A program made the position numbers and the translations under genes. A model generated the notes under the pieces. The model saw only the letters and a program-made list of their open reading frames with translations. It searched no databases and was not told the DNA's origin. Positions 37,411 to 46,169 of a stretch of 64,000 nucleotides of DNA are shown here, piece after piece. Source of the DNA: Lautropia sp. (GTDB lineage Bacteria; Pseudomonadota; Gammaproteobacteria; Burkholderiales; Burkholderiaceae_E); the NCBI GenBank assembly GCA_030528325.1, contig JAUMZD010000001.1, positions 9,370 to 73,369 of the forward strand, in the 5' to 3' direction. Position 1 is the stretch's first letter; every line of letters starts with the position of its first letter.

Positions 37411-40400
37411 CTCTCGTTGGCGTCGCCTTGCCCTGCACCTGCTCGGACTCGGGTGCGGGCTTGCCTCGCTGCTGCCGGCAGCCGCGGACGCTGCCGTACA
37501 GGAGATTCGCCAGTCGCTGACGGCCGACGGCACGCCCCGCTTCGATGCCCGTCCCGGCCCCGGCATGGACACCGGGCCATCGAACGCGATCGTCCGCACG
37601 CACGACAGCATCGAATACCAGATCACCGTGATCACCAGTGGCCACACCGGGGATCTGAACATCAGGCTTCAGCTGCCCGCAGCCGCCGGCGCCGCAGTGG
37701 CTCGCTGGCAGCCCCCGCCCCCCCAGTGCCAGCCCGGATCAGGCCTCGCCGACGATCATCAGGTGCTGAGTTGCCGTCTGCCTGCGATGCCGACCGCCGG
37801 CACACGATCCTTTTACGTACGGGCGAATGTGCTGGGCAACGCCGCCCATGGCACCCGCATCCCGGCACCGGACATGCAGGTCTTCGAGCAGGAGCAGCCC
37901 GTCTCCCCCAGGCTCGTGGCGGCCCAGCCAGTCACCGTCAGCGCCGCGCCGTTCTATGACGTGCATCTGGAGATGAGTTACGCGGGCAACCCGCGCGCCT
38001 TCGGCTACCAGCAGGGCAGCGGTCCGCAAGGCCGGGACGGTTTCTTTCACCGCCCGCTGATCGGACTGATCGCCCGGCATCCGAACGGCCATGGCAGGAA
38101 GGGTGTGGAGGCGCTCGACCCCACCCAACCGGTCGAGATCGAACTGGATGTGTCCGGCTACCCGGCCAGTGTTCGCCCCGACACCTGGCATGATCGCCCC
38201 ACCTCGCCCGCCATCCCCGGCTCACAGGCCACGGCAGATTTCCAGGATGGATGCGGCAGTCCAGCCCTCGGCCAGCCCGCCAGCCTCTCGGGTGGGCGGA
38301 TCAATGATTATGACCGCGTGACCGACAGCGGCCCCCAAGACAGTACCGCGCCCAACAGCGTGGCCAATGGCGGTGAATGTCGTATCCGGCAGGCCGACCG
38401 GCACCGCATCACGCTGAGCCTGCACGGCATCGACACCCGGCTCACGCATGTACCAGGCCACAAAACCCGATCAGGCAAGCGCATCGCCGCCGCAGAGGCC
38501 TGGGTCGCCAACAAGGCCCTCGTCCTGTGGACCGATGCGGCGGACTACCCCGAAAAGGTCAACATCCCCCATCAGCTCCAGCTCAGCCGGGTGTCGGGCA
38601 GGTCTCTGTCCGGTCAGCCCCTGCGGGGAGACCGCCCCGCCAACAACCAGCTCCAGCATGCCATCCGTGCGGAAACAGGCGGTTCGGCCAACATCGTCAT
38701 GGCCCCCGACGCCACGCTGGAGATGCCCTGGGCCAGCGTGGCCGACCCAACCCTGCCAAGCTACCAGACCGTCAATCAGCTGGCGCCGGGCCAGTCGGTT
38801 CGTCCCGTCCTGCAGGTTCGCAACCAGGGTACCCAGGCCTTTCACGACACGTACCTGTGCGCCATCCTCGACCGTTCGGCCTTCGATCTGGGCGGGAAGT
38901 TTCACGCCCGGCAACACGAGCACACCGCCAACCACCGGATCCGTTACGGCGCACTGCCCAGCGGCACGCCCTATTTCGACAGCACCGAAACGGCCACCCG
39001 TGCCCACGGCGCCCCGAAAACGCCTGCCACCCAGGCGGCCTATACCCAGGCCAGCTGCAACAGCCCCGACATCCGCTGGTTCGACACCCACGCCGAGGCC
39101 GAAGCCGCAGGTGGCCTCGTCTTCATCCGGGCAGACCTGCCCTTGCTGCCTGCCGGCGCGCGCACCTCGCTGGCGATCAACAACCTGATCCTGAGACGGA
39201 CCTGGGCCTCGACCGTGACCGTCATGGGCCCGACCCCGGGTATCCGTGAAGCAGGCGCCCCGATCGCTCCCGGCACGATCATCCGCACCCGTGCCGAACT
39301 GTTCACGCCGAGCACCACGCTGACGAGCGCGGACACCGATCATCTGGAGGTCGTCGAGACCCGCACCGTGTCACGCCTGAGCCAGCAGATCCGTGCCCAG
39401 GGCAAACCTGTCACCCGCGTGCCAGCGGGCGCCGTGCTTCGCTATACGCTCGATGGCCGTTACACGACCGAGTTTCCGCCCAGGCCGGATACGGTCATCA
39501 TCACCCAGATCCTGCCGGCCGGCATCCGCTATCTGACGGGCTCCTCCCGGGTCGGCGATCAGCCTCGGGAACCCGAGATCAGACAGGATCAACCTTCGCC
39601 GGGCCAGACGACCCTCACCTGGCCGTTCCACGACCAGACCCCGACCGTCACGCGTGACATCAAGACGGCGCCCCGATTGCCACGGATCGAATTCGACGCC
39701 CAGGTGAGCCGCCTGCTGGCGGACGGGCTTCAACTGGTCAGCCACGCCAGCATCCGGGGCGGGGCGAACGATTTCGAGGCGGATTGTGTCCATCAGCCGG
39801 ATCAGGGTTTCGGGGATTGCGCCAAGGCGGCTGCCACCACCCTCAACGTTCAATCACCACCCGGCTTCCTGCTGGAGAAGAGCGCCCTGACCCCCACCGT
39901 GGCCCCTGGTGAGCCCTTTGCCTATCTGCTGAGCTTCGGCGCCATCGGACGGGAGCTGCGCCAGCCGGACATGCCCGACATCATCGACATCCTGCCCTTC
40001 GCGGGCGATGGCGTTCAACGCCCCGGCCAGCAGCTCGCCACCCGTACCCCGGCCTCACGCTTTGGCCCCGGCGCTTACGCACTGAGCCGCGTCGTGCCCC
40101 CTGCCCACGACCCGGATGCCCTCGTCTACTACACGCGGCGCCCGCCCACCGAGATCCACAACGACCCCCAGCACCCCGACAATCAGCTCGACGGGGCGCG
40201 CGCCTCCCGGACACGGTGGTGTCTCGGCCATGAACTGGGCAGCCCCGGCTGCCCGGCCCGGATCGCCGAAGCCACCGCCATTCGCATCCGGCCCGGATTG
40301 CCGATGATCGCAGCCAACAGCGTCTATGAGATCCGCCTCGACCTGAAGACGCATCCCCTGCACAGCCAGCTTGGCGACCGCTTCGCCAACCGGGCTGGCA

Positions 40401-43300
40401 GCCGTCCCGGTGCGACGCTGCCCTACATCGAATCTCCCGCCAACATCCATGTGCAGGTTCAGGCCCCCGTCGGCAGCCTGGCGGGCCGGGTCTTTGCCGA
40501 CCTGAACCGCAACGGCGCGCTGGATGCCGGAGACTGGCCCCTGTCCGGCGAGTGCATCGACCTCGACGGACGGACGCCACACGGACGCCCGCTCCAGTAT
40601 TCGACCCGCACCGATACCGCGGGCGCCTATCACTTCGGCCCCGACCAGTCCGGCATCCATCCGGGCAGCGGTTGCCAGGGCTCGCCACTCGCCTCCTTCG
40701 CCGGCCTGCTGGCCGGCACCTACCAGCTGCATCGGCGCCCTGATCTGGGCAAGCCCTACCCCCGTCTCGCAGAACAGGCTGGCAACCTGGGCGGGACGAT
40801 GCTCGAACACCGGATCACCGACATCCGGCTGGCCCCCGGTCAACAGGGGCAGGACTACGATTTCATGCTCTTCCCGCCACAACCCGTGCTCACCCTGACG
40901 GGCATCGTCCACCATGCTCACGGAGGCCAGGCCCGACCGGAAGATCTGGTGCTGGAAGCCCGGCAGCTCGACACGACGCCGCCCAGCCAGCCCATCCGGC
41001 TGACAGGCAGCAGTGGCAGCCCCGGCCTCACCCGGCAATCCGTGCCGCCGGGCCGCTACCAGCTTGGCATCAGCCTGCCCACCGGTTATCGGGCCGATGC
41101 CTGGCAATGTCGCGCCCACGGCAAGCCGTTCCCGCTTCAAGCATCCGGTGCCGCCGGCAGCGCCATCCTGTCGCTGGATCATGGCGACCAGGTCATCTGT
41201 CACCTGATCATTCGTGACCAGCCTTCCCAGCTCACGCTTCTTGCCACCATCACCAACCGACATGGCCGCCAGGCCCGTCCTTCGGATGTCCGGCTGCATG
41301 CCGACGGCCCGAGCCAGCTGAGCGGGTTCAGCGGCAGCCCGGCGGTCACCGATGTCGAGACCCGAGCCGGCATTTATCAACTTCGGTCGGACACGCTGCC
41401 GCACTATGTGGCGGGCGCCTGGCAGTGTGATGCCGGCCACCTCGACGCCAACACACTGACGCTCGGCCCGGGCGAGCACGCCACCTGCACCATCAACCAC
41501 ACCGACCAGCCGCTCAGCCTGACCCTGGTGATGGAGGTTCTGAACCAGTACGGCGGCACCGCCAGCGTACGCGATCAGCCCCTGTCGGCCGAGGGGCCGG
41601 ATGCCATCCAGGGCATCAGCGGTACCGAACCCGTCACCGTCGCCCCCGTACGTCCCGGGGTCTATGAACTGAGCATGCCCGAGCTGCCTGGTTATGTCAG
41701 CGGCAAATGGGTCTGCTCGGCCGGGCGCCTCGACGGCAACCGGCTCCATCTGGGCCATCAGCTCAATGTCACCTGCCGCATCGTCCTCAAGGATCTGCCC
41801 ACGACGATGGGCCTCACGCAGCAGGTGATCGGCGAACCCCGCCCCGTGCCCGGCACCGATAGCGACTATCAGGTCGACTACCAGATCAGCATCCGCCACC
41901 AGGGGGGTGGCGAAGGCGTGTATTCGCTCTCCAGCCAGCCCGGCTTCGACCCCGACGTGCAGATCCTGAGCGCCAGCCTGCACCGTGATCAGCAGACCCG
42001 GACACTGCGACGCACCTCGCCCGGCCAGTGGATGCTGACCGGGCACGAGCGGCTACCGATCGGCGCCGAACACCAGTACCGGCTGCGCTTTCACGTGCGC
42101 GTACCCTATGGCAGCAACAGCCGGAACAATCGCTGCGCAGCCCGTGGTGAGCCGAGGGGGCACGGGCTCTGGCACCAGGCGCTACTGACCAATCACAGCA
42201 GTGACATCAGGCCCGCCCCGCAGACCGGCGCCCAGGCCTGCGCCGACACGCCGATTCCGGCCGGCATGGCCCGGCTGTCGATCGAAAAGACAGCTTCCCG
42301 GCGCAATGCAAGCGTCGGCGAGACCCTTCATTACCGGATACGCATCCGGAACCATGGCCCCCGGCCAGCCATCTCTCCCGAGCTGATCGACCGCCTGCCC
42401 GCCGGCTTCCGTTTCGAGCCGGGCTCCCTGCGCGTCCAGAACGCCAGGCTGCTCGACATGCGTCAACAGGGCTCGCGGGAGATCCGGATCCTGCTCGACC
42501 GGATCGAGCCCTGGGACAAAGCGCCCCGCCCATCCCCCGCCGCCAAGGCCAACGGCGTTGGCGTCGCCGGCACCGCTGCTCATCCCGGCAGCACCCGTGG
42601 CACGTTCAGCACCCGGGCAACATCCACCGACAGCCCCCTGCCCCCTCGCCCGATGGCGAGCACCGACATGTCCGATGCCGCCGGTGCGCCGGACATCCTC
42701 ATCAGCTATCGGGTTCGGGTCGGCGTCGGCTCGCAGGAAGGCGATGGCATCAACCGTGCTCACGTCGAATGCCTGAGCGCCGACGGTCTGTCCCGACACC
42801 CTTGCTCGAATCACGCCCGATCACGCGTCCGTGTCGAGGACGGCGTCTTCCGGCAGCAGGCCTGTCTGGCCGGACAGATCTTCGTCGACTGCAACGGCAA
42901 CGCCCTGAAGGATCCGGACGAACCAGGCATCCCCAACGTGCGCCTCTACCTTCAGAACGGCAACTGGCTCCTCAGCGACACGAACGGCCGGTACAGCCTG
43001 TGCGGCCTGCGCCCCCGCATTCACGTCCTGAAAGTCGACGCCCGCACCCTGCCTGCCCGCAGCCATCTCGTCACCAGCAGCCCGCAGAATGGCGGCGACG
43101 CCGAAAGCCTCTTCATCGACGCCCGAAAGGGCATGCTCCACCGCGCCGACTTCATCGAAGGCTCCTGCCGGCCCGAGATCCTGAACGAAGTCCACCGACG
43201 GCAGACCGCCCCCAGCACGAAGGACAGGATCCCCCGGCCACATCCGTCGGGGTTTTACATGGACAGCGGGCGACCGGGGCTCACCCTCGGGTATCCGTGA
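37388..43300 (+). CDS. Very large secreted DUF11/SdrD-B-like multidomain protein
   Basis: 1970 residues. A basic signal peptide (MFSRKRPFSRWRRLALHLLG... ending DAA, cleavage near residue 36) directs export. Residues 40-1020 are beta-rich, Pro/Arg-rich repeats resembling DUF11-type conserved domains (for example HDSIEYQITVITSGHTGDLNIRL and GAVLRYTLDGRYTTEFPPRP). A Cna-B/SdrD-B-like domain is at about 1027-1140 (LAGRVFADLNRNGALDAGDWPLSG). Three tandem ~95-residue prealbumin-like units follow (about 1166-1470), each with a GxWxC or AWQC motif and a final C-x-I near its end. More DUF11-like domains come at about 1470-1800, then a final SdrD-B domain (about 1826-1905: GQIFVDCNGNALKDPDEPGIPNVRLYLQN). 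There is no LPXTG, autotransporter or OmpA anchor, so its attachment is unknown. Probably an extracellular adhesin- or stalk-like protein. Function inferred. Confidence 0.75.
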   Translation: MFSRKRPFSRWRRLALHLLGLGCGLASLLPAAADAAVQEIRQSLTADGTPRFDARPGPGMDTGPSNAIVRTHDSIEYQITVITSGHTGDLNIRLQLPAAAGAAVARWQPPPPQCQPGSGLADDHQVLSCRLPAMPTAGTRSFYVRANVLGNAAHGTRIPAPDMQVFEQEQPVSPRLVAAQPVTVSAAPFYDVHLEMSYAGNPRAFGYQQGSGPQGRDGFFHRPLIGLIARHPNGHGRKGVEALDPTQPVEIELDVSGYPASVRPDTWHDRPTSPAIPGSQATADFQDGCGSPALGQPASLSGGRINDYDRVTDSGPQDSTAPNSVANGGECRIRQADRHRITLSLHGIDTRLTHVPGHKTRSGKRIAAAEAWVANKALVLWTDAADYPEKVNIPHQLQLSRVSGRSLSGQPLRGDRPANNQLQHAIRAETGGSANIVMAPDATLEMPWASVADPTLPSYQTVNQLAPGQSVRPVLQVRNQGTQAFHDTYLCAILDRSAFDLGGKFHARQHEHTANHRIRYGALPSGTPYFDSTETATRAHGAPKTPATQAAYTQASCNSPDIRWFDTHAEAEAAGGLVFIRADLPLLPAGARTSLAINNLILRRTWASTVTVMGPTPGIREAGAPIAPGTIIRTRAELFTPSTTLTSADTDHLEVVETRTVSRLSQQIRAQGKPVTRVPAGAVLRYTLDGRYTTEFPPRPDTVIITQILPAGIRYLTGSSRVGDQPREPEIRQDQPSPGQTTLTWPFHDQTPTVTRDIKTAPRLPRIEFDAQVSRLLADGLQLVSHASIRGGANDFEADCVHQPDQGFGDCAKAAATTLNVQSPPGFLLEKSALTPTVAPGEPFAYLLSFGAIGRELRQPDMPDIIDILPFAGDGVQRPGQQLATRTPASRFGPGAYALSRVVPPAHDPDALVYYTRRPPTEIHNDPQHPDNQLDGARASRTRWCLGHELGSPGCPARIAEATAIRIRPGLPMIAANSVYEIRLDLKTHPLHSQLGDRFANRAGSRPGATLPYIESPANIHVQVQAPVGSLAGRVFADLNRNGALDAGDWPLSGECIDLDGRTPHGRPLQYSTRTDTAGAYHFGPDQSGIHPGSGCQGSPLASFAGLLAGTYQLHRRPDLGKPYPRLAEQAGNLGGTMLEHRITDIRLAPGQQGQDYDFMLFPPQPVLTLTGIVHHAHGGQARPEDLVLEARQLDTTPPSQPIRLTGSSGSPGLTRQSVPPGRYQLGISLPTGYRADAWQCRAHGKPFPLQASGAAGSAILSLDHGDQVICHLIIRDQPSQLTLLATITNRHGRQARPSDVRLHADGPSQLSGFSGSPAVTDVETRAGIYQLRSDTLPHYVAGAWQCDAGHLDANTLTLGPGEHATCTINHTDQPLSLTLVMEVLNQYGGTASVRDQPLSAEGPDAIQGISGTEPVTVAPVRPGVYELSMPELPGYVSGKWVCSAGRLDGNRLHLGHQLNVTCRIVLKDLPTTMGLTQQVIGEPRPVPGTDSDYQVDYQISIRHQGGGEGVYSLSSQPGFDPDVQILSASLHRDQQTRTLRRTSPGQWMLTGHERLPIGAEHQYRLRFHVRVPYGSNSRNNRCAARGEPRGHGLWHQALLTNHSSDIRPAPQTGAQACADTPIPAGMARLSIEKTASRRNASVGETLHYRIRIRNHGPRPAISPELIDRLPAGFRFEPGSLRVQNARLLDMRQQGSREIRILLDRIEPWDKAPRPSPAAKANGVGVAGTAAHPGSTRGTFSTRATSTDSPLPPRPMASTDMSDAAGAPDILISYRVRVGVGSQEGDGINRAHVECLSADGLSRHPCSNHARSRVRVEDGVFRQQACLAGQIFVDCNGNALKDPDEPGIPNVRLYLQNGNWLLSDTNGRYSLCGLRPRIHVLKVDARTLPARSHLVTSSPQNGGDAESLFIDARKGMLHRADFIEGSCRPEILNEVHRRQTAPSTKDRIPRPHPSGFYMDSGRPGLTLGYP

Positions 43301-43817
43301 TACGTGAAACGCCCTTACCTTCGAAGCAAGGGTGATCAGCATCACCAGCACTCTTCATGGGGCAGGCTTCAGGCTGGCAGGAGGCCCTGCTGCACCATCC
43401 TGTAGCTCGGTCCATGTTGACGGCATCGACATGTCCACCGAGACATGTCGATAAAACCGCTATTTTTCGACACGTCATGCCATCCCTGTCGATGACATCG
43501 ACACGCCCCATCGGCCATGTCGATGCAACGGCCTTCTTTCGACAGACCAGCCTCCCCCTGACTGTGGCGTCAATACCTCAGTGCCCATATAATGAATAGG
43601 ATTGATTCCTACTACTGCTTCTTTAGTTGTTCCAGCCCCAGACCTCACGGACTCAAGGCGCTGGGATTTCCTCTACCCCACCCCAACCCTCATGACCCTC
43701 CACGCTCACCTTCACACCGACACAGCACGCCCCGTCACCAGATCCCGGCTCCCTGAGGCCCCGATTCACGCCTCCCCCTCCCCGCGGCAGGCAGTGCAAC
43801 ACGGGCTAGAGCGTGTT
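43301..43817. other. Intergenic control region before the TonB receptor
   Basis: The 517 bp include a cluster of TGTCGAT/ATCGACA half-sites (43425-43543) and a perfect -10 TATAAT at 43588-43593 without a good -35, as expected for an activated promoter. A C-rich leader then runs up to the receptor gene. The receptor frame is open from 43602, with an ATG at 43692, but without a ribosome-binding site there. Confidence 0.5.
43425..43543. promoter_or_regulatory. Cluster of inverted TGTCGAT sites (operator-like)
   Basis: ATCGACATGTC (43425-43435) and GACATGTCGAT (43442-43452) form a perfect 11-bp inverted repeat with a 6-bp spacer. TGTCGAT-GAC-ATCGACA (43487-43503) is a second perfect palindrome. 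Single sites occur at 43467-43472, 43518-43524 and 43538-43543. The order suggests two degenerate tandem units of ~70 bp. Such spacing is typical of binding sites for a dimeric repressor or activator. The protein is unknown and the sequence is not a Fur box. Confidence 0.5.
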
Positions 43818-43822
43818 ATGAA
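43806..43822 (+). repeat. B-type CTAG repeat end overlapping the receptor start codon
   Basis: CTAGAGCGTGTTATGAA is identical over 17 bp to 48518-48534. The ATG in it (43818-43820) is the preferred start codon of the TonB receptor. Confidence 0.7.
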
Positions 43823-46151
43823 GCCAGCCGCCATGGCCGTCCTGCTGGCACTGGGCAGTGTGGCCCAGGCCGGCCAGCCTCACGCAGCACCCGACGAGGC
43901 AGAACCCTCTGCAACCGCCACCCGCCAGCTTGCCCAGGCAGCGCCAAACGCCGACGGCACTCTGCCCCCCCTCCACCCGCAGCTTGCCCAGTCCGGCCAG
44001 CGCGATGGCACCGTACGGCGGGCCACCTACTCCCACGCACTGCCCGTCATCATCACGACCGGTTCCCGCAGCGAACGGGAGCTTCGTGAGATCCCTGCCA
44101 GTGCCAACAGCATCGATGATGATGAGCTGGAAGCACGCCATCTCAACGACATCCGCGAAGTGGCCGACACGATGCCCAACGTCACCGTCGAGCGCCGCAG
44201 CAACCACATGGGCATCAACACCCGTGACGGCCGCAGCGGCAATTCGAGCTTCAACATCCGCGGACTGGACGGCAACCGCGTCCTGATGCTGGTCGATGGC
44301 GTGCGGATGCCCCGCCATTACAGCTTCGGTGCCTCCAGCCGTGACAACGTCGACATCGGTCTGGTGGAGCGGATCGAAATCATCAAGGGCCCCTCATCGG
44401 CCCTGTACGGCTCGGACGGTATCGGTGGCGTGGTGCAGTTCTTCACCCGTGATCCGGCCAGTTACCTGAAGGAGGGCCAATCCCTTGGCGGGCAGGCCGG
44501 CCTTGCCTACGAAGGCGAGAGCCGCACCGTGCGCCTTGGCGCCACCGTGGCCGGCGCGGCCAGCGACCAGGTGCAATGGCTGCTGTCGGGCAGCAGCGCC
44601 CGGGGCCACGCCCTGAAGAACAGGGGCGACAACGCGAGTTACGGCCCCCTGCGCACAGAACCCAACCCCGAAGACAACCGGGATCACGCCCTGCTCGGCA
44701 AACTGGTGTGGAAACCCGATGCCCGGCAGACCCACACCTTCTCGGCCGAACACGTCACGAAACAGGACGAGCTGACGCTGCTGGCGCAGTACGGCGCGAG
44801 CATCCGTGGCGTGACGACACTGAGCGCGGCCGGCGAAACCGACAACCGCCGCAACCGCCTGAGCTGGCAGGGCCGCTTCGAGCTGGATGCCGCCGCAGCC
44901 GACACGCTGCGCACCACGGTGGCCTGGCAGAAACTCCGCTCCCTCGAACACTACGAGAACACCCGCGAACAGCGTCCGCCCCAGGTACGAGACACCACCG
45001 ACCACGAGGATTTGTGGCAGTTCAACGCCCAGGCCGAGAAAACGCTGCGCACCGCGAACCTGGCCCACAAGTTCAGCTACGGTGCCGATGTCTCGCGAAC
45101 CCGCACGGACAACCTGCAGACCGGCCAGACCCCGCCCGCAGGGGAAACCTTCCCGCTCAAGCGCTTCCCCGACACCACCGAGACCATGCTCGGCCTCTAC
45201 GTGCAGAACGAGATCATCGGTGACGGCTGGAGCCTCATCCCCGGCCTGCGCTGGGATCGCTACCGCATCGCCACCGTGCAGGCGGGTTTTGGCGGCACGG
45301 CCGCCAGCCTGAGCGGCTCGGCCGTCTCGCCCCGTCTGGGCGCCACCTTCAATCTCGATGATGCGTGGACGCTGTATGCCCAGTGGGCCTCCGGCTTCCG
45401 CACGCCAGGGGCCGACCAGCTGAACCGCTTCTTCGAAAACCCGATCGGCTTCTACAAGACCATCCCCAACCCCGAGCTGAAGCCTGAAAGGGCACAGCAC
45501 GTCGAGCTGGGCATCAAGGGCGAAAGCGCCGACTGGCGACTGGAGGCCAGCGTCTTCCACGGTCGCTACCGCGACTTCATCCTCGACAACCAGCGCGTGG
45601 CCGGGCGGGGCACGGCCACCGACCCGCTGGTCTTCCAGTCGGTCAACACCGGTCGCACCACCATCCACGGTTTCGAGATGGCCGCCGAGTACCGCTTGCG
45701 CCAGCTGGCGGGCGGCACACTCAGTTTGCCCGCCTCCTTCGGCATGGCCCGTGGCCGCAGCAAGGACAATGATCAGCCGCTCAACTCGATTCAGCCCCCG
45801 CGCCTGAACCTGGGCCTGCACTATGAACGGGGCGACTGGTCGGCCCGCCTCGACGTCACGCACCGTCGCGGCAAGAACCAGAAGGACGTGGCCGTGCCGA
45901 GCGATCCGCGCGCAGCCCGCACGGTCTTCTTCCGGCCGGCCAGCAGCACGACGCTGAATCTGGGCGGACAATGGCGGGTGTGGCGTCATGGCAGCGGCGA
46001 AGTCCGCCTCAATGCAGCCATCCACAACCTGACCGACCGCAAGTACTGGCGCTGGAGCGATGTGCAGGGGCTGGCCGCCAACCTGAGCACCCTCGACGCC
46101 TATAGCCAGCCGGGCCGCACCATCTCGCTGGGCGTCACAGCCACCTTCTGA
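43818..46151 (+). CDS. TonB-dependent haem/haemoglobin-type receptor
   Basis: 777 residues from ATG 43818, giving a short signal peptide MKPAAMAVLLALGSVAQAG. A longer N-terminus from 43692 is possible. The plug (about 75-205) has VIITTGSRSERELREIPAS in the TonB-box region, SSFNIRGLDGNRVLMLVDGVRMPRH and IEIIKGPSSALYGSDGIGGVVQF. A 22-strand barrel follows, with the family motif FRTPGADQLNRFFENP and closes VTATF. The pattern (NVTVERRSNHMG, GLDGNRV, GPSSALYGSDGIGG) belongs to the haemoglobin/transferrin/lactoferrin receptor group, so haem or haemoprotein uptake is the most likely role. No haem ABC transporter or TonB system is adjacent. The operator-like cluster upstream suggests it is regulated. 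Confidence 0.85.
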   Translation: MKPAAMAVLLALGSVAQAGQPHAAPDEAEPSATATRQLAQAAPNADGTLPPLHPQLAQSGQRDGTVRRATYSHALPVIITTGSRSERELREIPASANSIDDDELEARHLNDIREVADTMPNVTVERRSNHMGINTRDGRSGNSSFNIRGLDGNRVLMLVDGVRMPRHYSFGASSRDNVDIGLVERIEIIKGPSSALYGSDGIGGVVQFFTRDPASYLKEGQSLGGQAGLAYEGESRTVRLGATVAGAASDQVQWLLSGSSARGHALKNRGDNASYGPLRTEPNPEDNRDHALLGKLVWKPDARQTHTFSAEHVTKQDELTLLAQYGASIRGVTTLSAAGETDNRRNRLSWQGRFELDAAAADTLRTTVAWQKLRSLEHYENTREQRPPQVRDTTDHEDLWQFNAQAEKTLRTANLAHKFSYGADVSRTRTDNLQTGQTPPAGETFPLKRFPDTTETMLGLYVQNEIIGDGWSLIPGLRWDRYRIATVQAGFGGTAASLSGSAVSPRLGATFNLDDAWTLYAQWASGFRTPGADQLNRFFENPIGFYKTIPNPELKPERAQHVELGIKGESADWRLEASVFHGRYRDFILDNQRVAGRGTATDPLVFQSVNTGRTTIHGFEMAAEYRLRQLAGGTLSLPASFGMARGRSKDNDQPLNSIQPPRLNLGLHYERGDWSARLDVTHRRGKNQKDVAVPSDPRAARTVFFRPASSTTLNLGGQWRVWRHGSGEVRLNAAIHNLTDRKYWRWSDVQGLAANLSTLDAYSQPGRTISLGVTATF

Positions 46152-46169
46152 TCAGACTGGCCTGGGCGC

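Noticed and set aside
43425-43543. Consideration as a CRISPR-like repeat array or a Fur box
   Set aside because: Repeats are short palindromic half-sites at irregular spacing without unique spacers of constant length, and the sequence does not resemble GATAATGATAATCATTATC.
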